Shown one piece after another: positions 7,394-14,138 of a DNA stretch of 34,893 nucleotides; the first letter of the stretch is position 1, and each line of letters starts with the position of its first letter. The position numbers were made by a program, and so were the translations under genes. The stretch is from positions 1-34,893 of IMG/VR virus record IMGVR_UViG_3300034375_003784. One strand, given 5' to 3'. Source of the DNA: a virus. The notes under the pieces were generated by a model. The model made no database searches and had not been told where the DNA came from. It worked only from the letters and a program-made list of their open reading frames with translations.

Positions 7394-7777
7394 ATGAAAA
7401 CAGACAAGCTAAAAGAAATGTACGTAAAGTACGAGCTAACAAAAGACGATGTATTTAAACATCAGCACTACATAATTATCACTAGAAGTGGTATCGACAA
7501 AATCCAAGCGACTTCTAAAATAGAAATACATTTTGAAGTAATCAAATGTGAAAAGGATTTCTGCGTAGTGAAAGCAAACGGATCAGCAAACGGTAAAACA
7601 ATACAGACGTTTGGAAGTGCTTTAAAAGGTGATTACAAGAACGGTAACACTAATACTTGGTACGTTATGGAAATGGCAGAGAAGCGAGCTATGAGTAGAG
7701 CAGTACTAAAACTAACGGGATTTTATGAGTTAGGTGTATTTGGCGAAGACGAAAGCGAAGATTTTAAACGTAAATAA
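7394..7777 (+). CDS. Putative recombination/replication protein (ERF- or annealing-like)
   Basis: 127 residues. The C-terminal part, WYVMEMAEKRAMSRAVLKL followed by TGFYELGVFGEDES, resembles the A-x-x-R-A-x-x-R-A segment and acidic tail of ERF/Rad52-type single-strand annealing proteins, and the preceding strands (IEIHFEVIKCEKDFCVVKA) fit the beta sheet of that fold. It is shorter than typical ERF proteins (about 200 residues). The neighbourhood, with SSB and an HNH nuclease downstream, supports a DNA metabolism role. The call is tentative. Confidence 0.45.
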   Translation: MKTDKLKEMYVKYELTKDDVFKHQHYIIITRSGIDKIQATSKIEIHFEVIKCEKDFCVVKANGSANGKTIQTFGSALKGDYKNGNTNTWYVMEMAEKRAMSRAVLKLTGFYELGVFGEDESEDFKRK

Positions 7778-7778
7778 T

Positions 7779-7994
7779 ATGATAAAAGTATCAGTAATAC
7801 TAGAGCTAAACGACCAGGAGGGTGTGTATTTCTTAGAGAAGCACCTGGAAGCTAACTACGACGTAAAAGATTTTAGAATACTACCAAACACAGATGACTT
7901 ATGGGAGAAAGACGATGTATTTAAAAGGCTTTGTAAAGGCGTAAAAGACGCACAACGGATAAGAGATAGTTATATTAATCAAAATAATTTCTAA
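7779..7994 (+). CDS. 71-residue protein of unknown function
   Basis: The ATG at 7779 follows the previous stop by one base; an upstream GTG at 7734 would lie inside the previous gene and is not preferred. The N-terminus looks beta-rich (MIKVSVILELNDQEGVYFLE) and the C-terminus helical and charged. The stop TAA shares its last base with the ATG of the next gene. No recognised family. Confidence 0.6.
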   Translation: MIKVSVILELNDQEGVYFLEKHLEANYDVKDFRILPNTDDLWEKDDVFKRLCKGVKDAQRIRDSYINQNNF

Positions 7995-8290
7995 TGGATA
8001 AAATCCTATCTAAAATAACCGAGATTATCCACACATACGAAAGCGGTCAGTACAAAGACTTATTTAAAATGCACCGAGAGCTGGTATGTAATATGTACTT
8101 CTTATCGCAAAAGCAGGTAGAGTATCACGTAGAATGGAATCAGGAGTACTACCTACATAAATCGACTGTAAACGCTGTTAAAGAACGTTATGCTAATCGA
8201 GTAGTGCCAGAGCTTTATATGTGCAGAAAGATAATGGAAACAGCACGAGGCGTATCAATCGCTATGGGTTACGAACTAAAACTAAACTAA
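7994..8290 (+). CDS. 98-residue helical protein of unknown function
   Basis: ATG at 7994 overlaps the previous TAA. The sequence is all-alpha, rich in Tyr, Glu and Lys (YFLSQKQVEYHVEWNQEYYL). It is part of the replication gene string upstream of SSB; in similar phage operons such proteins are uncharacterised. Its coding DNA contains a perfect DnaA-box sequence TTATCCACA at 8025-8033, which may be chance. Confidence 0.6.
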   Translation: MDKILSKITEIIHTYESGQYKDLFKMHRELVCNMYFLSQKQVEYHVEWNQEYYLHKSTVNAVKERYANRVVPELYMCRKIMETARGVSIAMGYELKLN

Positions 8291-8291
8291 A

Positions 8292-8429
8292 ATGGTAAGA
8301 CAAAACGATAAATTTTATTTCTATTGGGAAACAAAACTAAACCCGATAACAGGGTGGCGATACGAAACAATAGAACAAGTAACAGGAAGAATTAATTTTT
8401 TAGAAAAAAACAAAAAGAAAACAAGATGA
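8292..8429 (+). CDS. 45-residue basic protein of unknown function
   Basis: ATG at 8292 one base after the previous stop; TGA at 8427-8429 overlaps the SSB ATG (ATGA). Aromatic N-terminal half (NDKFYFYWETKLNP) and a lysine-rich tail (FLEKNKKKTR). The tight coupling to SSB supports expression. No family recognised. Confidence 0.5.
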   Translation: MVRQNDKFYFYWETKLNPITGWRYETIEQVTGRINFLEKNKKKTR

Positions 8430-8794
8430 AAGTAACAGGACAAATTACAAAAGTATTACCAACGCAAAGTGGAACTAGCAAAGCTGGTAAAGAATGGAAG
8501 AAACTATCTTTTCTATTAGAAACCGATGAGAAGTACAACAACTTATACTGCTTCGATGTATTCGGTGAAGATAAGGTAAGCAATTTCGAGAAGTACAACA
8601 AGGTAGGAGATATGGTAGATGTAGATTTCAATGTAAAGACTAACGAGTGGAACGATAAATACTTTGTAGGTTTAGACGCCTGGAAGATATTTAAAGCAGA
8701 CGCTAACGCTTTAACTGATGCTGCGAAGAAAATAGACGTAGCTTTCGAGCCTGCCGATGATTTAACCGAAGCTGATGACGATCTACCTTTCTGA
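8426..8794 (+). CDS. Single-stranded DNA-binding protein, DUF3127 type
   Basis: 122 residues. The N-terminal pattern MKVTGQITKVLPTQSGTSKA followed by GKEWKKLSFLLETDEKY and CFDVFGEDK is that of the DUF3127 OB-fold proteins of Bacteroidetes. The C-terminus is acidic and ends in DDDLPF, the SSB-type tail that recruits partner proteins. It should coat single-stranded DNA during replication and recombination. Start ATG at 8426 is coupled by ATGA; the stop overlaps the ATG of the HNH gene. Confidence 0.85.
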   Translation: MKVTGQITKVLPTQSGTSKAGKEWKKLSFLLETDEKYNNLYCFDVFGEDKVSNFEKYNKVGDMVDVDFNVKTNEWNDKYFVGLDAWKIFKADANALTDAAKKIDVAFEPADDLTEADDDLPF

Positions 8795-9078
8795 TGAGTA
8801 AACCAACTTACAGCGATTCCAATGGTAAGCGGTGGACTACCGAACAGATAGACAGAAAAAGCAAGAAGTCTGCTTTGTTGCTATTGGAATTGCAGTACTT
8901 GGATAACGGGTATAACTTCTGCGAAATATGTAATAGAAGCACAGGTACTTACTTTGATGTATCGCATACAGAATCACGTAAGGTATCTAAAGAAAACGGA
9001 CGCTGTGAGAAGTGCTGGGATTTAGATAATATGCGTATATTATGTAGAGCGTGCCACCGTAAATTTGACAACAATTAA
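8794..9078 (+). CDS. Small HNH-type zinc endonuclease
   Basis: 94 residues. Zinc-binding pairs CEIC (43-46), CEKC (71-74) and CRAC (84-87) are present, with DVSH at 55-58 providing the first histidine, LDN at 77-79 the central Asn and His88 following the last cysteine pair. This layout fits a beta-beta-alpha metal HNH nuclease of phage recombination type (NinG- or endonuclease VII-like idea; inference). It directly follows SSB and ends the operon before the promoter at 9111. Confidence 0.7.
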   Translation: MSKPTYSDSNGKRWTTEQIDRKSKKSALLLLELQYLDNGYNFCEICNRSTGTYFDVSHTESRKVSKENGRCEKCWDLDNMRILCRACHRKFDNN

Positions 9079-9110
9079 TTTTTTTAAAAATAAAAGTGTA
9101 CAAAAAATGA

Positions 9111-9118
9111 TAACTTTA
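9111..9118 (+). promoter_or_regulatory. Putative promoter (TAACTTTA) giving a near-leaderless mRNA
   Basis: TAACTTTA matches TAnnTTTG except the last base and lies only two bases before the methyltransferase ATG at 9121, so transcription would start at or close to the ATG. An A-rich stretch (ACAAAAAATG) precedes it. Confidence 0.45.
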
Positions 9119-9120
9119 TT

Positions 9121-9783
9121 ATGAAAATACTAAATTTATATGCCTGTTTAGGAGGCAACAGATACAAGTGGGATGAGGTTACTGACGTAGAAGTTACCGC
9201 TGTTGAATGGGATGATGAACTTGCTAGATTATACCAAGAGCGATTTCCTAACGATACAGTTATAGTTGCTGATGCACATCAATATCTATTAGACCATTAC
9301 AAAGAATTTGATTTTATTTGGAGTTCTCCACCTTGCCCAACACATAGCAAAGTAAGAGTAACGCAGAAAAATCAAGAATTTTACATACCGAAGTTTCCAG
9401 ATATGAAATTATATGAAGAAATAATTTTTTTAAAAGAACATTTTAAGGGGAGATATGTTGTTGAAAATGTGATACCATACTATCCGCCACTAATAAACCC
9501 AATTAAAAGAGGGAGGCATTTATACTGGACTAACTTTAATTTACCAAATAATATAGATAGAAAAGAAAGTAAGGGAATTATGTGCGGTCAAACTGATGAT
9601 GAATTAGATAAACTTTGTGAATTACACCAAATAACAAAGGATTTTTTAAACACCTATAAAGGCAAGCAATCAAAAACCAAAATAGTTAGAAACCTTGTTG
9701 ATTTTGAAGTAGGTAAAACAATCCTAGAAACAGCTTTAGGTATAATAAGAAAAGAAAACGTAAACCAAACCGAATTATTTTGA
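9121..9783 (+). CDS. Divergent cytosine-C5 DNA methyltransferase-like protein
   Basis: 220 residues. Motif I is altered to LNLYACLGGNRYKW near the N-terminus. Motif IV is SSPPCPTHS (68-76), with the catalytic cysteine at 72, and motif VI is VVENV (113-117). A canonical C5 methyltransferase is usually above 300 residues with a target-recognition domain between motifs VIII and IX; here that part is reduced or replaced. The likely role is methylation of phage DNA against host restriction, but another pyrimidine C5 modification is possible. It has its own putative promoter and is coupled to the nuclease gene behind it. Confidence 0.72.
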   Translation: MKILNLYACLGGNRYKWDEVTDVEVTAVEWDDELARLYQERFPNDTVIVADAHQYLLDHYKEFDFIWSSPPCPTHSKVRVTQKNQEFYIPKFPDMKLYEEIIFLKEHFKGRYVVENVIPYYPPLINPIKRGRHLYWTNFNLPNNIDRKESKGIMCGQTDDELDKLCELHQITKDFLNTYKGKQSKTKIVRNLVDFEVGKTILETALGIIRKENVNQTELF

Positions 9784-10055
9784 AGTACCACGTAAAAGTA
9801 GACAGTAGTCAAAAACAAATTGTTTTAGAACTACGTAAGGCAGGAGCTATTGTAAAGCACGTACACAGCGTTAAAAAATTATTTGATATACTTGTGTATT
9901 ATAACAGCAAAACGTACAGCGTAGAGATTAAAACAGACGCTAAAAAGAAATTAACACCAGGCGAGCAAGAGTGTAAAGAAGATATTGAAAGTGCTGGCGT
10001 TAAGTATTGGGTAATTACTTCAGTAAAAGAAGCATTAAAAATGATAGAATTATGA
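9780..10055 (+). CDS. VRR-NUC-like (PD-(D/E)xK) nuclease
   Basis: 91 residues read from a TTG at 9780 that overlaps the methyltransferase stop (TTGA); no in-frame ATG exists before the last few codons, so a TTG start is needed. The core FDILVYYNSKTYSVEIKTDA followed by KKKLTPGEQ matches the D...E-x-K active site of VRR-NUC/Holliday-junction-resolvase-type nucleases, with Asp near residue 37, and the size is normal for phage stand-alone versions. It likely acts in processing of branched replication intermediates. Confidence 0.68.
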   Translation: MKYHVKVDSSQKQIVLELRKAGAIVKHVHSVKKLFDILVYYNSKTYSVEIKTDAKKKLTPGEQECKEDIESAGVKYWVITSVKEALKMIEL

Positions 10056-10066
10056 TAAAAATTTAT

Positions 10067-10074
10067 TACATTTG
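10067..10074 (+). promoter_or_regulatory. Promoter TACATTTG producing a probably leaderless initiator mRNA
   Basis: Exact TAnnTTTG match. An A-rich ATGATAAAAA lies at 10052-10061, with the same nine-base spacing to TTTG as in the four late elements. The ATG at 10080 is six bases after the box, where the transcript should begin. Confidence 0.65.
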
Positions 10075-10079
10075 CAATT

Positions 10080-10778
10080 ATGGCAAAAGATAGTTACTGG
10101 TTTAAACACGACAGCACAGCAGGTAGAGGCTTAAAGATGCGTAAGATGGCTCACATCTACGGACATTGGGGAAAGGGTATTTACTGGGACGTTATCGAAA
10201 TCTTACGAGATCAAAACGATTATAAATTTGAAAGCGATGATAGTAGTCTGCAATTACTAGCTGATTTAATAGGATGCAAAGACGATAAAAAGTTTCTATC
10301 TTGGTTTATAGATTGCGAACGCTTAGGATTATTTAAAATCGTAGAAAATAACTTTTATTGCGAGCCACTTTCTAAAAATATGCAAGTTTGGGAAACTAAG
10401 AAAGCTAATGGTAGCAAGGGTGGACGAGGTAACAAAAGCGAAAGTGAAAGCGAATCGAAAGCTAATGTACAAGCGAATCAAAAGCATAAGATAAGAGAAG
10501 ATAAGATAAGAGAAGATAATATAATAGAACTTTATGATTTTTTTGTTGATGAAGTTAAACAAGGATTACACAGACAAGCAACAGAATCTATTTATATGCG
10601 CCTAAAAATAAAGCCTGGTAGTTTAACACAGCTTTTAAAAGACTTTAAAGGACAGCTAATTATTGACCAAACACTTCACCCTAACACGCTAGAGTTAAGA
10701 AAGCATTTTAATAACTGGCTAAATAAGTTAGACCAGAATGGAAAGCTAGCACAATACAAGAAAATAAAAACGCTATGA
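10080..10778 (+). CDS. Replication initiator-like protein with Lin1244/Lin1753-type N-terminal domain
   Basis: 232 residues. The start MAKDSYWFKHDSTAGRG and the following YGHWGKGIYWDVIEILRD (residues 27-44) match the N-terminal winged-helix domain (Lin1244/Lin1753, DUF4373) found in DnaD-like phage replication proteins. A low-complexity hinge follows around residues 115-145 (SESESESKANVQ, KIREDKIRED), then a C-terminal helical domain. It lies directly before the helicase gene, coupled by ATGA, which is the usual initiator-helicase loader context. The hinge is encoded by direct DNA repeats that could be the origin. Confidence 0.75.
   Translation: MAKDSYWFKHDSTAGRGLKMRKMAHIYGHWGKGIYWDVIEILRDQNDYKFESDDSSLQLLADLIGCKDDKKFLSWFIDCERLGLFKIVENNFYCEPLSKNMQVWETKKANGSKGGRGNKSESESESKANVQANQKHKIREDKIREDNIIELYDFFVDEVKQGLHRQATESIYMRLKIKPGSLTQLLKDFKGQLIIDQTLHPNTLELRKHFNNWLNKLDQNGKLAQYKKIKTL
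10486..10515 (+). repeat. Two perfect 15-bp tandem repeats inside the initiator gene
   Basis: ATAAGATAAGAGAAG occurs at 10486-10500 and again at 10501-10515, followed by an AT-only stretch (ATAATATAATA). It encodes the KIRED repeats of the hinge. Upstream GAAAG/GAAAGC repeats (10436-10460) add further periodicity. Initiator genes of several phages, such as lambda O, carry their origin in this position. Confidence 0.6.
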
Positions 10779-11605
10779 TAGAAAAGCTAACACTAAACAA
10801 CCAAGAAGATAGTATAGATTTCAAAGCGATGCAGCGAAGTTGCTTTGTAGACGTAACAGAAGAACTACCACCGCCACCGATAGCATTAAGTTTAGGTACG
10901 TACACCTACGGACAACAGATATATCCTATTCCTTTCGGAACTTACGGAAATTTCTCGGCTTTGGTCGGAGCGTCAAAATCGATGAAGACCTTTTTAAAGT
11001 CTGCATTGATAGCTGGATATATCGGAGGGCAGGCACAGAACTACTTTCCTAACTTAAAAGGCCACGACGTAGAAGATAAGCTAATAATAGACGTAGACAC
11101 CGAGCAGAGTTTATGGCATACGCAACGAGTAGCTAAGAGAGTTTGTGAGATGGTAGGAACTAATCCAAATAACTTTATACCGTTTACCACTAGAGAGTAC
11201 GATGCTCGTATTAGATTTCAGTTTATAGAATGGATAATGATGGAAAGCGAGTATCGAAACAATATCGGACTAATAACAATTGACGGTGCTGCTGACATCT
11301 TAGAAAACGTAAACGATCTTGATATGGCTAATCTAATCACGCAAGGAATGATGAAATGGACTACTAAGAGCAACGCACATCTTTGTACTATACTACATAG
11401 AAACCACAATACCGATAAACCGACAGGACATTTAGGAAGTTCTATTATGAAGAAAAGCGAAACGGTTGCTTTTGTAACTAGAGATGATAAGCTAACAAAG
11501 GTAACTCCAGACTATTGCAGAAACTATCCTTTTGATGAGTTCTATTTTGAGTTGGACGAAAATCATTTACCAAAAGAAAGTGAAGATAGTAAGCCTTTTA
11601 TTTAA
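10775..11605 (+). CDS. RepA/RecA-fold replicative helicase-like ATPase
   Basis: 276 residues. Walker A is GASKSMKT (65-72), in the relaxed GxxKSxKT form typical of RepA-like hexameric helicases. LIIDVDTEQS (103-112) and Walker B GLITIDG (165-171) follow, and HRNHN near 208-212 with a GHLGSSIMKKSE segment corresponds to the conserved His/sensor region of the family. The N-terminus lacks a primase domain. It is coupled by ATGA to the initiator gene and probably unwinds phage DNA at replication forks. Confidence 0.8.
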   Translation: MIEKLTLNNQEDSIDFKAMQRSCFVDVTEELPPPPIALSLGTYTYGQQIYPIPFGTYGNFSALVGASKSMKTFLKSALIAGYIGGQAQNYFPNLKGHDVEDKLIIDVDTEQSLWHTQRVAKRVCEMVGTNPNNFIPFTTREYDARIRFQFIEWIMMESEYRNNIGLITIDGAADILENVNDLDMANLITQGMMKWTTKSNAHLCTILHRNHNTDKPTGHLGSSIMKKSETVAFVTRDDKLTKVTPDYCRNYPFDEFYFELDENHLPKESEDSKPFI

Positions 11606-11615
11606 TAAAATTTAT

Positions 11616-11623
11616 TATATTTG
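11616..11623 (+). promoter_or_regulatory. Promoter TATATTTG for the downstream middle operon
   Basis: Exact TAnnTTTG match just after the helicase stop. A leader of about 130 bases with two inverted repeats separates it from the next ATG at 11762, unlike the short leaders elsewhere. Confidence 0.6.
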
Positions 11624-11651
11624 ATAAAAGTTTGTGTATAAAGCGTGGAAT

Positions 11652-11675
11652 TTTTATACGTTTTTAAGTATAAAA
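11652..11675 (+). repeat. Inverted repeat TTTTATAC-N8-GTATAAAA
   Basis: Perfect 8-bp arms with an 8-base spacer in the leader downstream of the 11616 promoter. Its AAGTATAAAA right end recurs at 29191-29200 in the large intergenic region. Operator or RNA hairpin. Confidence 0.5.
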
Positions 11676-11696
11676 TATCATTTATTAACTAAATTA

Positions 11697-11717
11697 TACG
11701 TTATAAGATATAACGTA
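11697..11717 (+). repeat. Perfect 21-bp dyad TACGTTATA-AGA-TATAACGTA
   Basis: Nine-bp perfect arms around a three-base centre, typical of a dimeric repressor/activator operator. Together with its left flank (AAATTATACG, 11691-11700) it resembles the element at 29177-29192. Confidence 0.6.
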
Positions 11718-11761
11718 CTTGTATATGATTTGTTGCGTATAATAAACTAAAAATTAATAAA

Positions 11762-11899
11762 ATGGAAATAACTAAAGAACTAATTGAGCAAGCAAAAAAA
11801 GACATTATAACAAGTGTTGAAGATGGTAGAATGAGAATTAACAGTCAACGACTTTTATTTAAATTACTGACTGAATCAATGACTTATAGCTGTTGTTAG
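11762..11899 (+). CDS. 45-residue protein of unknown function
   Basis: ATG at 11762 after an A-rich leader, TAG at 11897-11899. Helical and amphipathic (ITKELIEQAKKDIITSVEDG) and ending in a Cys pair (TYSCC). It is the first gene behind the structured leader. No family recognised. Confidence 0.5.
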   Translation: MEITKELIEQAKKDIITSVEDGRMRINSQRLLFKLLTESMTYSCC

Positions 11900-11936
11900 A
11901 AATATTTTAAAATTAACGATTATTAAATTTAAAGTA

Positions 11937-12599
11937 ATGAATATACTAGAACTTTTTGCAGGATCAAGATCAATAGGTAAGGTTGGAGATGTGCGAGGTC
12001 ATAATGTTTGTTCAGTAGATATCAAACCTTTCGATGGCATTACAATAGTTGCGGATTGTGAGTTTATAACTATGGAGGATTTATATGTTATACCAGATTT
12101 TATACACGCCTCACCACCTTGTACTACATATTCATTAGCAGCTATAAGCCACCACCGAAACTTAGACTACTCACCTAAAACAGATTTTGCAGCGAAGTCA
12201 GATAGAATGATTAAAAACATCTTAAAACTAATAAGCGACTGCCAAAAAGAAAACCTAGATTTAATTTATACTATCGAGAATCCAAGAGGAGTACTTAGAA
12301 AAATGGATTTTATGAAAGGACTACCAAGAACAACAGTAACATATTGTAGTTATGGAGATACTAGAATGAAACCTACAGATATTTGGAGCAATAATATCTA
12401 TGATATGTTTAATCTTGACGGATGGAAACCAAGACCGATGTGCTACAATGGTAATACAAAATGCCAACACGAACCAGCACCGAGGGGATCTAAAACAGGA
12501 ACGCAAGGACTGAAAGGAAACTATGAAAGAAGTATAATACCTAAAGTACTTTGTGAAGAAATAATAATAGCAACGGAAATAAAACTAGGAATAGAATGA
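11937..12599 (+). CDS. Second cytosine-C5 DNA methyltransferase-like protein
   Basis: 220 residues. Motif I ELFAGSRSIGKV (5-16), motif IV ASPPCTTYS (58-66, catalytic Cys62) and ENPRG (114-118, motif VI) are clear. A conserved-looking YCSYGDTRMKPTDIW follows. It lacks the long target-recognition domain of typical C5 methyltransferases. It belongs to the short phage type and is only distantly related to the one at 9121. It probably modifies phage cytosines to evade restriction. It is coupled to the next gene (ATGA). Confidence 0.75.
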   Translation: MNILELFAGSRSIGKVGDVRGHNVCSVDIKPFDGITIVADCEFITMEDLYVIPDFIHASPPCTTYSLAAISHHRNLDYSPKTDFAAKSDRMIKNILKLISDCQKENLDLIYTIENPRGVLRKMDFMKGLPRTTVTYCSYGDTRMKPTDIWSNNIYDMFNLDGWKPRPMCYNGNTKCQHEPAPRGSKTGTQGLKGNYERSIIPKVLCEEIIIATEIKLGIE

Positions 12600-13120
12600 A
12601 TATTATAAAAGCACTTGACAGAATAGGCTGGAGGTTCGGACTAAATAATAAGAAACCGTTTCCTGTAAACCAAAACGACATAGACGCTTTCAATGCGATA
12701 GCGGAGTATGTAGATCGCACACACAAACAGCAGTTCACGGATAACGAACTATTTGCAAAACTGTATATTATGGCTTATGCTAAGATGGTAGAGCATTTTA
12801 AAACTGATATACTAAACCACGAGCCACGCAAGCAAATGATGAAGCTACTCGATAGACCTATGGAAATGATTATCCAAGACTTTACAGACAGATTAAACGA
12901 TAGCGAGATGTACTTTATGGTCGAGGAAGTCATAGGAGGCGTTTTAAAGCACCCTATCACACTTTCAGAGGAGCAGATAGGTACTAACATAGAAAAAATA
13001 AAAGAAGCCTTTAGAAACGACGAAAACGTGAAAGTAATAGTAGATGATGTATGGAAGTATGAGGATGTAAAAGAATGTTTAGTTGCTGAAGTAAACCACG
13101 TTTTAAATAACAAGAGATGA
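12596..13120 (+). CDS. Uncharacterised helical protein
   Basis: 174 residues, all-alpha in appearance and acidic (MVEEVIGGVLKHPITLSEEQ). The ATG is coupled to the methyltransferase stop and the stop to the ATG of the DnaA-like gene. No motif that I recognise. The operon suggests a role in replication or regulation. Confidence 0.65.
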   Translation: MNIIKALDRIGWRFGLNNKKPFPVNQNDIDAFNAIAEYVDRTHKQQFTDNELFAKLYIMAYAKMVEHFKTDILNHEPRKQMMKLLDRPMEMIIQDFTDRLNDSEMYFMVEEVIGGVLKHPITLSEEQIGTNIEKIKEAFRNDENVKVIVDDVWKYEDVKECLVAEVNHVLNNKR

Positions 13121-13641
13121 AAGACGAAAACAAACTAGCACAAATACTAAAATGCTGTGAGAGAATTTATGGTTATGATTCAGACACAACTATAAGACTT
13201 AGGTCGCAAGTCCTGTTACGTGCATCTTATTCTTATGCGGCTAGAAAGTACACTAAAATATCTTACAAAAAAATAGGAAATTTAATAAAGAAAGACCACG
13301 CAACGGTTATGAATTATTTTAAAAACACCATTCAATATCACCAAGAAGACGGGTTTACTAATAAATTAAAGCAGATATTTATAGAATGTGAATTTATTTT
13401 AAATACTAATACAGATGAAGTTTTAGACCATAAGTTAATTTCATATCTTAGTAGTAGGGTTTCGCTACTTGAATATAAAAACAATAAGTTAAAAGAAATG
13501 ATTTTTGTTGATAAAATACCTAAAAAAAGTGATGATTTTATAGAAGAAATACGTAACTTAGAACCCGAAGTAAAACGTGAGTTTAAAGAATATAGATGGA
13601 AGCCTTTTAAACGACTATTAGAAACGAGAGTTAAACATTAG
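13117..13641 (+). CDS. Protein with a DnaA domain IV-like helix-turn-helix
   Basis: 174 residues. Residues 38-70 (SYSYAARKYTKISYKKIGNL, then DHATVMNYFKN) match the C-terminal DNA-binding domain of DnaA, where the G-R-D-H-(T/S)-T-V signature contacts the DnaA box; here it is K-K-D-H-A-T-V. There is no AAA+ ATPase domain. The C-terminal 100 residues are helical and unrecognised. It may bind DnaA-box-like sites to redirect or block host replication or to regulate transcription (inference). It sits directly before the sigma-like gene. Confidence 0.65.
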   Translation: MKDENKLAQILKCCERIYGYDSDTTIRLRSQVLLRASYSYAARKYTKISYKKIGNLIKKDHATVMNYFKNTIQYHQEDGFTNKLKQIFIECEFILNTNTDEVLDHKLISYLSSRVSLLEYKNNKLKEMIFVDKIPKKSDDFIEEIRNLEPEVKREFKEYRWKPFKRLLETRVKH

Positions 13642-13643
13642 CT

Positions 13644-14138
13644 ATGGACAAACCAACCGAAGCGATACTAAAAAAATTAAGTAAAGAAGATGCGAGGTGG
13701 CGAAATGTAGCTTTTAATATCTGTAAAGACGAAAGCCTGTGCGACGATCTTGTCCAGGAGATGTACCTCACTATCGCATCCAAGAAGCCTAAACGAGTTA
13801 ATTCAGCGTATGTATATCGTATACTACTAAATAAATTCCTTAACCACATTAAAGAGCAGAAGAACATAAGCATAGAACAGTTCCATTACATCGAATGTAG
13901 AAATAGAATATTTGAGCCTGACGATGGCGAGCAAGCACTTCTCGATAAGTTCGGTTCATTATCCTGGAGGCAGCAGGAACTAATTTTAGAAAGCTACGAT
14001 AAAAGTCTTAGACAAATACAAGATGACTTCCCGATGATAAATTACGGATATGCATACCGACAAATACGTGACGGTATTCAAGAAGTATTAGGAGATAAAA
14101 TTCACAAATACAAAAACACTAGAAACAAAAGAAAATGA
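13644..14138 (+). CDS. RNA polymerase sigma-factor-like protein (ECF type)
   Basis: 164 residues, the size of a small ECF sigma factor. Residues 18-72 resemble region 2: RWRNVAFNICKDESLCDDLV, QEMYLTI, then NSAYVYRILLNKFLNHIK. Residues 105-150 resemble region 4: SLSWRQQELILESYDKSLRQ, then IQDDF and YRQIRDGIQEVLG. It lies just before the packaging and structural genes, so it is a good candidate for the factor that reads the four repeated late promoter elements. A host-derived or degenerate sigma with a non-promoter role cannot be excluded. Coupled by ATGA to the next gene. Confidence 0.68.
   Translation: MDKPTEAILKKLSKEDARWRNVAFNICKDESLCDDLVQEMYLTIASKKPKRVNSAYVYRILLNKFLNHIKEQKNISIEQFHYIECRNRIFEPDDGEQALLDKFGSLSWRQQELILESYDKSLRQIQDDFPMINYGYAYRQIRDGIQEVLGDKIHKYKNTRNKRK

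Noticed and set aside
8025-8033. Perfect DnaA box TTATCCACA as replication origin
   Set aside because: Single copy inside a coding sequence with no clustered boxes or AT-rich element nearby; kept only as a note.
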